Assembly (NCBI RefSeq): GCF_010093535.1
Contig: NW_022985216.1
Location: 151,029 to 215,028, forward strand
DNA length: 64,000 bases
Origin: Lindgomyces ingoldianus
Taxonomy: Eukaryota > Ascomycota > Dothideomycetes > Pleosporales > Lindgomycetaceae
Direction: 5' to 3'
The position numbers and the translations under genes were made by a program. Under the pieces are notes generated by a model. That model made no database searches, was not told the origin of the DNA, and saw only the letters and a program-made list of their open reading frames with translations. Positions 36,964 to 47,732 of the stretch are shown here, piece by piece (positions within the stretch are counted from its first letter, which is position 1; every line of letters begins with the position of its first letter).

Positions 36964-38820
36964 TCAATACACCGCAAACTTGCTCCTCGCTGCCCTCAGA
37001 TTTGCCCCTAAGAGGCACAACATATCCAAACTACCCCAGCAGACCACAGTCACCCCCACCAGAAAGCCGACTCTTCCCGGCATACCCATAGCCTAGAACA
37101 TCGGGGATGCATAAAGAATTGCTGCGGCCGCCATCACGCTTCTCAAAAGTCCATTAGCTGCAAGAAGCGAAGCTGTGTATGTTGGGCAACAAAATGGGAC
37201 ATAAAGGAACATACATTGCGTCGCAGCAATTTAGACTCCGGCCGTTGCCATGAAGACACCGAGCATAGTGGCAACCCAGCGAATGCAGGCTTAGTCCGTG
37301 GAAGCTTCAAGAAAGTCAGCATCAACGAGTGCCCTTTCTTCACGAAAACATACTAAACAAGAACATGCCGGCTAGTAATCCCAATGAACAAGAGTTCCTC
37401 AAGTGTTTCCATTCCACGCTTTGCGATCCTACGGTCTACCACGAGTCTGTAGTATAGCAGGTACAACGGAACCGTAATCGTTCGGGAGACGGCAACAGCA
37501 AGAAACGAAAAACTCATGCCGCCACCGCTAAGTGATCCAAATCTTGGTACACGAGTGGGAAGACTTCAAAATATGTGTAGAAGATCCCGTATACCAGCTC
37601 CGTGTAAAATGTTGTATATAGAACCACCGAATGCAAATGTTGATCTCCCAAGGGATTGATGAGAGCGTCGAATGCAACCCCTTTCATGGAGAGTTTGGCT
37701 TGGTCAAGCTCTGTGTGCGCTCAAATAGACTCATTTCCGGTTGCTCGTCACAGCCTCTATGCTCTCCGAAGAAGGATCGTTGAAGCGCGTGTCTCCGGCA
37801 ATGCAAGCAGTATTATAACCAAGACAGGTCCAGCAAGCAAGAGCATCTTCCATTGCGACCAACCCAAACCATTCACGGGGACACTGAAGGCTACGAAGAG
37901 TAGACCAAGTGAAGGTTCCGGCGACCCGACACCTGCCCAGATTCCAACAATGTAACAGACTTTGCTAGGTAGAAAGATGTCCTCTAACGTTGCTCCTCCG
38001 GTGGCTAGGCATGGCGATCCGAAGAAGCCCAGCAGAAATCGTAGAACCGATGGTCCCGCAAACTTCTCGCCAACGAAGTTGTGATGAGAAGGATCACGAA
38101 ATTGCTGAATGTCACATTTATAGCCACCGTCCGGCCGACTACGGGAATCCTAGTAAAGGTGTAAATCCCCTCTAAACCGTCTTTAGCATGAAGGAATGTC
38201 CGCGGAATCACTAAGCGGCGCAAAAGGCATAGAACCATAACCGAACCCGAAAATGTATATCGCGATTCCCAAGGAAGCCGCCGTCAACCGCACACCAAAC
38301 TCTTTCATGACGCATGGTTCCGGTAGGGTGTATATCGGGGCTCCAAAATAGAACGAGAACGTATAAAAGTTGGTCCAATGTTAGCGCCGGTTCCTAAAGG
38401 GAGAGTTGAATTGGCCATTATCATATTAACAATCTAATCAGGTACTTCTTTACATTACCACAATTCTATTGATTTTATGCGTCCTCTAAACGATCGAACA
38501 TGAGCATGGCCCCAAGAGACAAGATTTCCCCTCCATACCTACAGAATACCATCCAACCAACACCAAGCCATCTTGCGTTCTGGTCAAACCCAAACCTGGA
38601 TCTCCACCATTCCATTGCCCAACCATATTCTTAGATCTTAGATCACCTCCGTTACCAAATTCAGACTCGTTCTCATCCTTCCGAATTCTATCAAGCTCCA
38701 GGCCCCTAGTCCCAATGCTTGTAACACCTCCTCGAATTTAATATTCTCATCTGAATATGACAGGATATAGGTCCCGCTGGCAAATCGAATTGTTTGGCCG
38801 AGAATGGACTTGCGAAGCAT
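36964..38820 (-). pseudogene. MFS drug-type transporter (DHA1-like), pseudogene
   Basis: Read across three frames on the minus strand, this follows a 12-helix fungal DHA1 transporter from start to stop. From an ATG at 38820: LRKSILGQTIRFAS and an acidic N-terminal tail; SFYFGAPIYTLPEP (first helix, near 38340); FLLGFFGSPCLATGGA (near 37970-38020); GPVLVIILLALPETRAS (near 37830); VVLYTTFYTELVYGIFYTYF (near 37600); YVPF.CPTYTASLLAANG (near 37180); the end ...KFAVY and TGA at 36966-36964. Frameshifts and stops occur between nearly every segment, for example a TAG replacing an expected residue near 37090. A hAT derivative sits 20 bp upstream of the start. It may have served a lost cluster with the regulator and dehydrogenase pseudogenes downstream. 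Confidence 0.82.
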
Positions 38821-38840
38821 GTCCACTTTGATAAAGTGGA

Positions 38841-39561
38841 CAGCGTAACCAATCGGAAGTAATACGATTCGACTGGGAGTTTTCAACCGCCCTACGACTC
38901 GGTTTGTTAGTACGATTATACGATTACTAGAGGAGCAGAGGGGACTACGAGTCGTAGTCGGTACGAACCAATTCACTGTACTTACAATACGATTGCCAAG
39001 AATCAGTTCGTAGTACGATCAGATGGGGCGGATTTTATGTGATTAACTAACTCACTAAGCTCACTAGCAACCAGCCTACAATAAAGCTAATTCTTTGCAG
39101 CTGTAGCGCTTGAATTGTTGCTCCACTAAGGAGATTCCTTTTAGCTGGTATGGAGAGGAAATCAAGGGCTATCTTGAAAACAGTAGGGTACTGTAAACGA
39201 CCAATCTGGAGCCACCAACCAAGTAGATCTGTATACATTAAACAGGTTATGAGATAGACAATGCAAAAGTAGGTGATTCCTCACTGTTTTTTTCATACAA
39301 TTATACTAAGAGGCGATACAGAAAACTCTGCTAGTTGCACTGCCTATAGCCCTTGCGTGCTCTGTACAACGCCGACGACCTCACCTCAGGCCTCACCTCA
39401 AACCTCACCACCAAAAAAAGCCTATACAAGTCGTAATACGATATACTTTTCAGGCTTAAGTACGATTCAATACGACTCAGAGACTCACTACGACTCTACG
39501 ATGCACGTGATCGTAACGTATCGTATTCTACGAATCGTAGTCCTTCCTGTTGGTCACGCTG
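38841..39561 (-). mobile_element. Internally deleted hAT element with hATC remnant
   Basis: A 721-bp element flanked by the exact 8-bp duplication AAAGTGGA (38833-38840, 39562-39569). Termini are CAGCGTAACCAATCGGAAG and, on the other strand at the right end, CAGCGTGACCAACAGGAAG. Both subterminal ~130-bp regions are packed with TACGA/TCGTA motifs. A minus-strand frame (39238-39047) keeps part of the hATC dimerisation domain: WWLQIGRLQYPTVFKIALD followed by FLSIPA. It is thus a deletion derivative of an autonomous hAT, of a different family from 13383-14018 by its ends. Confidence 0.88.
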
Positions 39562-39624
39562 AAAGTGGATGAGAGTAGAAGCCGCCCTTAAAAGGAATCA
39601 GGCAACGTTAAAATATTCAGAAGA

Positions 39625-39827
39625 TGTGAAGCTAGGAGGAGCACCAGAGGCATGAGGAACTGGATTGAATTGATTGCTAGAGGAGTCCTTTGTAGGAGTC
39701 TATATATATGCGAAATAAGTGGGTAAGTCTTGGCAACATAGACTATGGTGAGATGCATACGACTATGGTGACGACGCATCCGACCATGGTGGCGACCCAT
39801 TCGACTATTGTGTGACTACTGCAAACA
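39625..39827 (+). mobile_element. Solo LTR, family A (copy 3)
   Basis: A 203-bp copy starting TGTGAAGCTAGGAGGAGC and ending CTACTGCAAACA, flanked by GAAGA on both sides (39620-39624, 39828-39832). It keeps normal composition, unlike copies 1 and 2 which sit in AT-rich DNA. Three 21-nt tandem units (CATMCGACTATGGTGRCGACG type) lie near 39755-39815. Confidence 0.85.
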
Positions 39828-40304
39828 GAAGACATATCTAGTATGTTATGGTATGGCAGGCAACACAACTCCAATGAATTTAGTCTTACCACTCGTTCTA
39901 GATTTAAGTAGAACTTGACCAAGAGATTGATTCTACTGCAAATCAGACCATCTTCTATTGTACATTCTAACATGCAGCAAGTGGCACTGTCTAACTCCAC
40001 CAACCGCCGACGGCATTAAAAGTAGATCCCACTATCCACCTATGACTGAATTCGAGGCCAATTTAAAATTTTGCAGAAATCATTATCCCTCACTTATGAG
40101 TTGCGGCCGATTAGTCAATTCGGAAACTGCTGACTGTTGAAGGCTGATTAATCGGTGCCATTCATCCAAGTCTGCGGAGTGTTTTGAACAAAGACGATAC
40201 ATGCTACCAACCAGCCCGGAGCCGAATGAATCGCTCACTGTACCCCGAGATTTCGCTCGGAATCTATTGTTAAGCCACATCCCTTCCGTATGAGCCTTCC
40301 ACAC
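39828..40304. other. Upstream region of the regulator pseudogene
   Basis: About 480 bp between the solo LTR and the zinc-finger start. No gene or repeat recognised; the solo LTR lies 478 bp from that start codon. Confidence 0.4.
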
Positions 40305-41934
40305 ATGCAGGAGGCTGCGCAACTAACCTGTTCCCTTTGTGGGAAGTTATTCGATAAAGGTACGAAATATCAAAGTCTGACTGGAAATAGTCAGCGCACA
40401 TCTCATCTAAACAGCCAGTAGCCACAAGAGACATGGGTGCTATTGTCGCTCAAAGCAACTCCGGCCAAAGTCCTCCCGAAAGCGATCCTGCACCATGTGT
40501 GTACGTGCTAATGTTAGATGCGACTCAAAGTGTCCCAGTTGCTCCGGTTGCATTTCTCGCAAGATCTATTGTCGGTATGGCGAAGAAGCCTTGCGTAATC
40601 TCCAAATACCATCCGCAACTACCTATGAAGCTGCGAATGAAGATGATATCGATATCTCTGGTTTGATCACCCTTCGGCCTAGCACTCCCACTGTAGGACT
40701 CAATGAAATAGAACGGCTGCGTCCAGATTTTTATATGCATAGATTTGCGGAAGGAACCATTTAGAGTCCGGGAGAACTAATTGAAGGGATAAACATGTTC
40801 TCTCAATTGGCTTCGCCGATCTTCGACATCGGGTCCGTCACCCCACAGTCCTCGAAAAAGGATCCCTCCAGACGTTTCCGACCACATTGAAAGATGCGGA
40901 TCTAGAGACCCAAATGCTAGGCTCCAATACTATGATCTACCCGTTCCCTATGGATTTCTCCAAGTTGCCCACAACCAATTTGTCCGCATGGGGTTCCGCG
41001 AGGCTAATTACAGCGAGGAAAATGCCCAAACCAGAGAGCCAAATGAGCGCAATGTTCTTGATCCAAATTATCGGATAGTTTCCACATATTATGTTGAGGA
41101 AGGAAGCTTTCCCTCCCTTTATTCACCGAAAATGCTATTCAAGTACTACTGGCAAGGAAGGGGGGCTGCCAGAGATGTTGGTGAATTGTATGACTCTGGG
41201 GCAGATGTTCACTACTAGAACCAAGGATACTAAGAATGTGCTGTGGAGAACTATTCAATTGGAGTATGAGCGGCTATGGCTGGATGTATGTAACTTGCAG
41301 TCGACGTTGATTTGTACCTGCTGACAGGGAAAAGCACGATACGCCCTCAAACCATGAGCTTCTTGCATCGGTGCAAGCACTTTATTGATGGAGAGCTTGA
41401 ACAACCCGATTTTGACGTTCCGCTACTACAATCACTCAATGTAAGCATATTCTCACAACTTTCACGCGACTTAACTAACTTAGAATCCACTAATCCATCT
41501 CCACCACGCTCGCAGATCGGATCGGCGGGGTCGAACTTAAGAACGCGGCATTGTTTGACCAGCAGATCTGGCAGGACTGGCTCTTTGACGAGTCTCGGCG
41601 TCGGCGGGTCTTCACAACATCTCGATCCAATCCCCTCTCTTAAGTTCTAACACAAATAACCTTTCTCAGTGTTGTCACAATCGCGCGCATTATGAACCTA
41701 GCAATTAATCTCGACCATGCAGTCACCTGTATTTCCCTCGAAGGCTTCATCCTGGCACCACTGCCAGCAAAAAAGACAATCTGGGAAGCGCCGGATGCAA
41801 AGCAATGGCGAGCGGAACTCGACCTCACTATTCAGGCACGGGAGATTTTTGGATTAGCAAAGACTAGGAAAGTGGTCAGGTTACAGCAGCTCTCGGATAG
41901 GATAGTAGCAACGCCGGTGGAATGGGAAGAATAG
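40305..41934 (+). pseudogene. Fungal transcription factor with C2H2 and Zn2Cys6 fingers, pseudogene
   Basis: From an ATG at 40305: MQEAAQLTCSLCGKLFDKG, a C2H2-type start. After a frame change comes HKRHGCYCRSK with a basic run and a full Zn2Cys6 finger near 40484-40575 with spacing C-x2-C-x6-C-x6-C-x2-C-x6-C. The C-terminal regulatory region continues in pieces: LKDADLETQMLG (40885), MLRKEAFPPFIH and LVNCMTLGQMF (41090-41230), LFDQQIWQDWLFDESRRRR (about 41550-41610) and the end at TAG 41932-41934. An in-frame TAG at 40762-40764 and several frame changes beyond plausible introns break it. It would have been a nuclear cluster-type regulator next to the transporter and dehydrogenase pseudogenes. 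The fingers are unusually well preserved. Confidence 0.75.
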
Positions 41935-42471
41935 TATACGATGGCTGGCAGATTTGGACCGGTAGTTATGCTTGCTGCACCCTTATGTGTGAGGTTAGAT
42001 TGAAGTATTGCCCTGGCGATGCCGAGGTTTATGATGTAACAGGAGTTTGAACAGGCATTCCGAGACGCTGGAAAAGTCGAACGTAATCTCCAAACCCCAA
42101 GTCGAGTCTTGTCCGATTTCCATCGCCGATTGCGTCACAGCGGTCGTTCTCTATAGTGCACGGCCTCTCGTGAGCTTCCAAATGTTCCCCGCAGCCACGA
42201 TTAAAAGTCGGAACAACTTCGTACATCGGCGAAAGTACTCGATAAGAATGGGGACATTTCAGAAAGACTCCGCATATCTAATCATCATGTTTTCACTCAG
42301 CGTTGTTCACTTTAAGCCTTAGTTCAACTGGATATCGTATGAAGTCGAAGCACGCCATTGTTGTACTCACACATCAAATCAACATTTCTGTAGTGGAAGA
42401 AATTTTCACCCAGCTAATTTCTCAGCGTCCTTTTCAATCCTTCCATACACAGGCGCACTCCCTCAGTCAAT
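41935..42471. other. Intergenic region
   Basis: About 540 bp between regulator and dehydrogenase pseudogenes. Short frames on both strands; nothing recognised. Confidence 0.4.
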
Positions 42472-43467
42472 ATGTACACTCCTTCCCCCTACTTTACCAA
42501 GAAATGACACACAACTAGCTACCCCTCCATCTCCCCTTCTCAGCCCTCCCTTTCCCTCACCGGAGAGGACATCGTCATTACAGGTAGCTAATCAGGCATC
42601 GGCGCACGTACAGTTCGCTCCTTCACTGAAGCCGGCGCCACGCACATCGCCATCCTCGACCGCACTGAAAGCAAACTCCACAGTACCTCTTCTGCCATCG
42701 CAGCGATCTTCACTGCAGTGAAAATCTGGCCATACGTCGTCGATGTCACGAAGAAAACCGAAGTTGGCAAAGCCTTCACGGACTTCGCGTCCGAAGCCGG
42801 TACCCTTGACGTCCTAGTCTCCAATGCGAGCTATGGAGCTCTCGACCCTCCTATTCGCCTCGCAGACCTCAATAATTCGTTCTCAGGCTTTGGTGTCAGC
42901 CTCAAGGGCGCGTTCATCATCATGCGGGCATTTCTCCACTCTGCCAAAGACGCGGCCTTGCTCAACGTGTCCGTCCTAGCGATCCTGCAAGGGGCATCAG
43001 TGAGTGCGTACGCGGTGAGTAAAGCGACTTCAATACACTTCTTTGGGATTGTGCAGATAGAGAGCCCGGGGCTGAGGGTTGTTAGCGTGCATCTGTGAAG
43101 TGTGGATACAAAGATGAGCTGAAGAGTGGGGTGCCGTGTCCGGATGGTGAGTTTAAATGTCTCCTTCTATTCCATCTTTTATTTCTGGTTGTCGCTTTTT
43201 TCAGGATGGAGACGGACATGTGGATGTGATGAACGGTGCTGATTTGGCGATAACTTCTCCTCCGGACGACTTCATGGTCTGGCTTGCTGGCCCTGAGGCA
43301 GATTTCCTGAAAGGGAAGCTTGTGTTTACGAATTAGGATGTTGGCGAGTCGAAGGAAATGAAAAGGAGATTTTGGGAGGGATGACGCTGCAGATGTGGAT
43401 TGATAGGTTGGCGAAGGAGCATGCCGGTGAAGTTATCAATGAGGCGAAATGGGGGCCGAGGAAATAA
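42472..43467 (+). pseudogene. Short-chain dehydrogenase/reductase, pseudogene
   Basis: From an ATG at 42472 the frame follows a fungal SDR: an N-terminal lead, LSLTG..IVITGS.SGIG (Rossmann TGxxxGxG near 42540-42605), AILDRT, VSNAS, and the catalytic SAYAVSK (YxxxK) near 43000-43025. After a probable intron (43147-43204, GTGAGT...TTTTTTCAG) comes the usual end PPDDFMVWLAGPEADFLKGK and ...WGPRK, stop at 43465-43467. In-frame stops: TGA near 42505 (Trp in the family), TAA in the glycine motif near 42588, stops after VHL near 43096, TAG near 43334 (Trp in the family), plus a 1-nt shift near 43380. Stops are of the CpA to TpA type. It was probably a cytosolic NAD(P)-dependent reductase. Confidence 0.82.
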
Positions 43468-44426
43468 TTAGTAGCTAACAGGTCATTTTGTATTATCAGA
43501 TCTAAGAAATAGATGTACTGATACTCGCGAATGGAAATAGGAGACTATATTGTATTTCAGACGAGAGATCATGGAGTGGTAGAGAGCATTGCCAATGCTG
43601 ATGCCACCGGGCCTGAAAATCCACCACACTGATATTCCGCCGCGGCAGTCTTTGAGCCTACCCCATAGCGGTCTAAGTTAAATGATTCGTACCTCCTATA
43701 TATATCCCTCCCTATATATGCATTATAATATATGCAATAGCTGAACCCTCCGGCCAGCTGAAGCCACCTCTCCCCAACCTCTCCATGGCTCCACGAGCAA
43801 GCCTTACACCCTGACACGCGCTATCGCAGCTCCACACATCATCGATGTCCCATCCCAAGACTGGTAGCGGCTAGTAAATTCTCCGCGGCCGAGTACTCCG
43901 CTCTCCCGCTTCTTCATACCCGCTTTTGTACCTCCTAGCGGAACGGCTGCCTACTGCTCCCACATTTTTCTTTAACTGCATGCAGCTCCTTTCCACCGTT
44001 TCGTCCGATATCGCCCAATTGATGAGTGAGCTGATAAATGGGTTCGGACCTATTGCAAAAGTGCTATGCTGCATGCACACAACGAGAAGAAATAGCTTCA
44101 TCTGTAGAGGTTCTAGCTTTGGCGCTCTAGATCATACCCTGGACGCTAACAGATCCTTCAACTTCCAGGAGAATTTCTTCGACAACGAAGAATACGCGTT
44201 ACCTTGTCCGAATTCAATAGTTTGTTCGATCTGTTCAATGCGTACACGAATCTTAATTTGCCAAGCTTCGTACTCTCTGCCCTCAAAGACTCCTAAATAG
44301 GGATATTTCACGAGACATACGGGTGAAGCACTGCAGCTTCAGTTACTGAGAGAATCGAAACGGCGGCCTCGAACTAATTCCACTTGAGTTCTTCATTCCA
44401 CCTATTTCGGCGGTCTAATGTTGGCC
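43468..44426. other. Intergenic region
   Basis: About 960 bp with no recognised gene; convergent 3' ends lie on both sides. Small antisense-overlapping frames only. Confidence 0.4.
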
Positions 44427-46157
44427 CTAAATAATTGGGTTGTAAAACCTAAACTTGTTCTTCGGGTCCCAGATGCTCTTCAACGACTTGAGCTTATCCA
44501 TCCTCCACTGCTCATAACCATACATCTCCGCCCGGCTCTCTTCACCCATTGCATAGTTGACATATGTATGCCTCTTCCCTCCTGCGGCGGTGACACCCGA
44601 ATACATGGCGTCCTTGATCTTGGCTGCGTAGGCCTCTGCGTCCGTGGCATCCTGCGGATTTGCTCCTTCCCACCAAAAGATTGGTGTTGTAAGGATGGGG
44701 TTGGCGCGTTCCTCAGGAGCCAAGGCGGTGGTTTTCGCATCCACGGCACGCACCCCATTCATCCCGTACGATTCTGTGAGTATAGCCGATGTTGAAAATC
44801 GCGGGTCCGCAGAGGCTTGGGCGAATACATTAAAGGCCTTGCGGAGCCCGGCAGTATCCCAGGATGGAAGCGAAATTCCGGAGCCGAAGATGTTATTGTC
44901 TTTCCTGCACACCGGATTTTCTAGGTTGTTGCCGGTCACCGTATAGAGCTGAACGTAGTTGACGTTGGTCGTGACCGTTGTTACAGCAGGACCAATGGCC
45001 TTGAATGGAGCGGCATATTGCTCAGCTTCCGCTTGAGTGCCTTCGTAGGAGAGGGTGTAGGCAATCACTGGCTGTACCACGAAAGTCAATAAATGCGAAG
45101 CAAAAAGGTCGCACAGCATTGCCCCTGAGACCACTCTAGGAAATAGGAAGACGAACCTGGGCTGCATCGATATCAGGAATGCGAGTTATAGCCCCCGCAA
45201 GCACCAACTTCGACGGTCGGGTTGCAGAGGGAGCGTCAATCTTGTTCACAAGACTAAATAGCGCCTCGAGTTTATCGCTCTTGTAGATCAGGGAATAGAC
45301 TGTCCATTGGTTTCCCGCTGGAATGTCATACACCTTAACGACGAAGCTCGTCACGATTCCGTAATTGTGACCAGCCCCTCGCAAGGCCCAGAACAAGTCG
45401 GCATTTTTAGATGCAGAGACATCGGTCACAGAACCATCCGCAAGCACGACACGGGCAGAGACAAGATTGTCGAGCGCGAATCCATGTTGACTTTGAAGCA
45501 TGCTGTGGCCTCCGCCAAGAAGTGGTCCAATCACCGACACACATTCACAAAGACCCGTGACTAGTCAACTGATGTCAGCTTTGCCGTATGTATCTTGAAA
45601 ATGAGTCGAAGTTATACCTGCTTGCTTGCTTTGGTTAAAGAGTGCACTCGTGGCTTCCCACTGCAGAGTACCTCCTCCAATAGTTGCGGTCTTGCCATCC
45701 TTGCTTACAACACTCGTGTTCAGCTTGCGCATGTTGATTTGAATGCCACCTTGAAGTTTGTTGAGCGTTTTCGTCCAGCCATGAGTCCCAGAAACAACCA
45801 AGAAAGGAATACCGTTGGAATTCGCAAATTTGACCTTGACAAATCAGCTCAATCTTCTCGCGAACGTACAATGAATTGACGTACCGTTTTCTGGACATCT
45901 GACTCGGTAGCAACCTCAACAACGACGAAATAACCTGGGTTGACCCTTGGGTATGAACCTCGAGCAATCACTTCGTCCCATAAAGGATTGGATGGCAAGA
46001 TAATGGTTGCATCCTTTGACAGCTGCTGGCCCAAACTCGTTGCGGTTTGCATAAGGTCTGTTGATCGCACAAGGGGGTTGAAGGAAGGAAGAATCCCTCC
46101 GAGAGCGCCATGTAGGCCACCGAGCAACCACAACGCAAATGTGAGAAAGACAAGCAT
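44427..46157 (-). CDS. Secreted FAD-linked oxidoreductase (BBE/VAO family)
   Basis: Four exons, 46157-45885, 45834-45618, 45560-45157 and 45071-44427, give about 512 aa. Introns: 45884-45835 (GTACGT...CAAG), 45617-45561 (GTATAA...ACTAG), 45156-45072 (GTTCGT...TACAG), in consistent phases. MLVFLTFALWLLGGLHGALG is a signal peptide. The FAD_binding_4 domain contains VVSGTHGWTKTLNKLQGGI, then GPLLGGGHSMLQSQHGFALD and NLVSARVVLADGSV. The C-terminal BBE motif YVNYAMGEE...MYG and the end WDPKNKFRFYNPI are complete. The family oxidises alcohols, sugars or amines with covalent or tight FAD and reduces O2. The His in SGTHG is a candidate flavin anchor. No disabling change; substrate unknown. Confidence 0.9.
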
Positions 46158-47732
46158 GATTGCAATTGTCACACTGCGCCGATTCGAAACGGGACAGGAA
46201 GGGCACAAAGTGGGCTTGATTGGCTGGGCTTGAGATTCCGAGCGAGGATGCAAAAAGCGAGGTGAACGGCCAGCTTGGCTCCACCACTGTGCTGGAATTC
46301 GTCCTACCAAGCAAGAGAGAGTGAAGATGCGCCTGCAGGAATTGGCACGAAGCAGGCCCGAGCAGATATATTCTGCTGCGAGTCGCGTCACGCCGCTAAA
46401 TTACCCCACGAATTGAGGCTTCCAGGCCGCTTCCTTCGAGCTGAACAGAAATAAGTACCTAGAGCTCGGAAGGGAAGTCCCGGAGATGACCTCTCCTTTT
46501 TGCGTCCCCGGATGGGTGCGAAGAGGAGGATTGAAATTCCAAGTTAGGCACTGTGGCTTTGGTGGCACAGCAGGGGGCACAGCAAGTTCTCTGCAACCTG
46601 GGGCGCTGTCATCAATCCGACACATGTCAGCTTCCTTCCAAACATGTCGTGGTGTATTTGGCATTCGTCATCTGCGGTGTTTGATTGGGGAGACTTGCAT
46701 TGACATGATGAAAGGAGCTCGAAGGTTTGAACCGGGGATTCTAGTGGATGACAAGCGGATCACCGATTACCATTCCACCGGGCCGGTAAGGCGCGGGGCG
46801 GCAATTTGGAAGTTCAGGAACCACTCACGATGATATCTCTTATCCTTACTGCTCGCGGGGAAGTGAATTGCGTGTTGTCGAAAACCCAAGAGGATCTTTA
46901 CGGTATCCCTCCAAGGATGGTGTGAAGTTTCTTCATTGAACTTGATTGGTTTGCAAAGTTCCTGTTCGGAATTCATGCACCAGCCGCCGTGCACAACATG
47001 CAAAGCAAGTTCTCGCCTCGGGGAAGCGGCGACGCCAACCGCGTTCAGGGAACCGAAAGAAAAAAGCTAAACCTTAACCTTTCTCGCATTCGCACAGTCC
47101 TCCTCCTCCTCTGCTCCACCTTGGTCCGTTCACCCTCCGAATACCGAACGTTGCCAAGCCCTCGATCACTAGGATCAGACTGCGCTTTCAATTTTTGGGA
47201 CTATTCCATGTACAAAGAATTTCCACATCTCGCCCAACAATTCGTCAATACAAAGTACTCCGCGTTGGGGCGTTGAAATGCACAAACACCTCAACTGCAA
47301 AGGAGGGAATATCCCGGCAAGGTTGTGCGTTGAACTTCGTCTGGCGTGAAGAAAAACGTGGCTCCTGCTTCTTGGCAAGCCTTTCATCAAGCCCTTTCAT
47401 CCTGTTTCATGCAGCGAACAGGTTCCCTTTCGCGGAAACTGCGGTTGGTACCAAAGAACGAGGTGAAAATCTAGGAGTTGCCCTGTCAGGATTGTAACAG
47501 CCTCAGGGTCCGCACCCTCAAACTGGGTTTCGGCCCGAATCCAAGCCTTGCTCAGGGTCCTATCAAGTTTCTAATGGCTCGACTGCGATTGAGGAACGAG
47601 AGCGAACCTGTCATCCCCAGCCGTTCGCTCACGACACTTATACCTCGATTGCGCGGCCGCTAGCGCAAGGAGGAATCAGATCATTCTTACCTCCATCTCA
47701 TCCATTGTCAATCTTCCCCAAAATTCTCTACC
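46158..47732. other. Divergent intergenic region without recognised gene
   Basis: About 1.6 kb between two head-to-head intact genes, so it holds both promoters. A tRNA-like stretch near 46720-46790 on the minus strand does not fold properly and was rejected. Nothing else recognised. Confidence 0.4.

Noticed and set aside
38638..38976. A 112-codon minus-strand frame as an independent gene
   Set aside because: It joins hAT element sequence to the N-terminus of the DHA1 transporter pseudogene and is not a separate gene.
46720..46790. tRNA-Asp-like stretch on the minus strand (TGGAATGGTAATC, CGCTTGTCA, CCCCGGTTCAAACC)
   Set aside because: The D-arm can pair, but the anticodon stem and T-stem do not, and no acceptor stem closes. 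At best a degenerate fragment.
47478..47663. Small plus-strand frame just upstream of the membrane-protein gene
   Set aside because: Short, no family resemblance, and lies in the 5' region of the gene at 47733.
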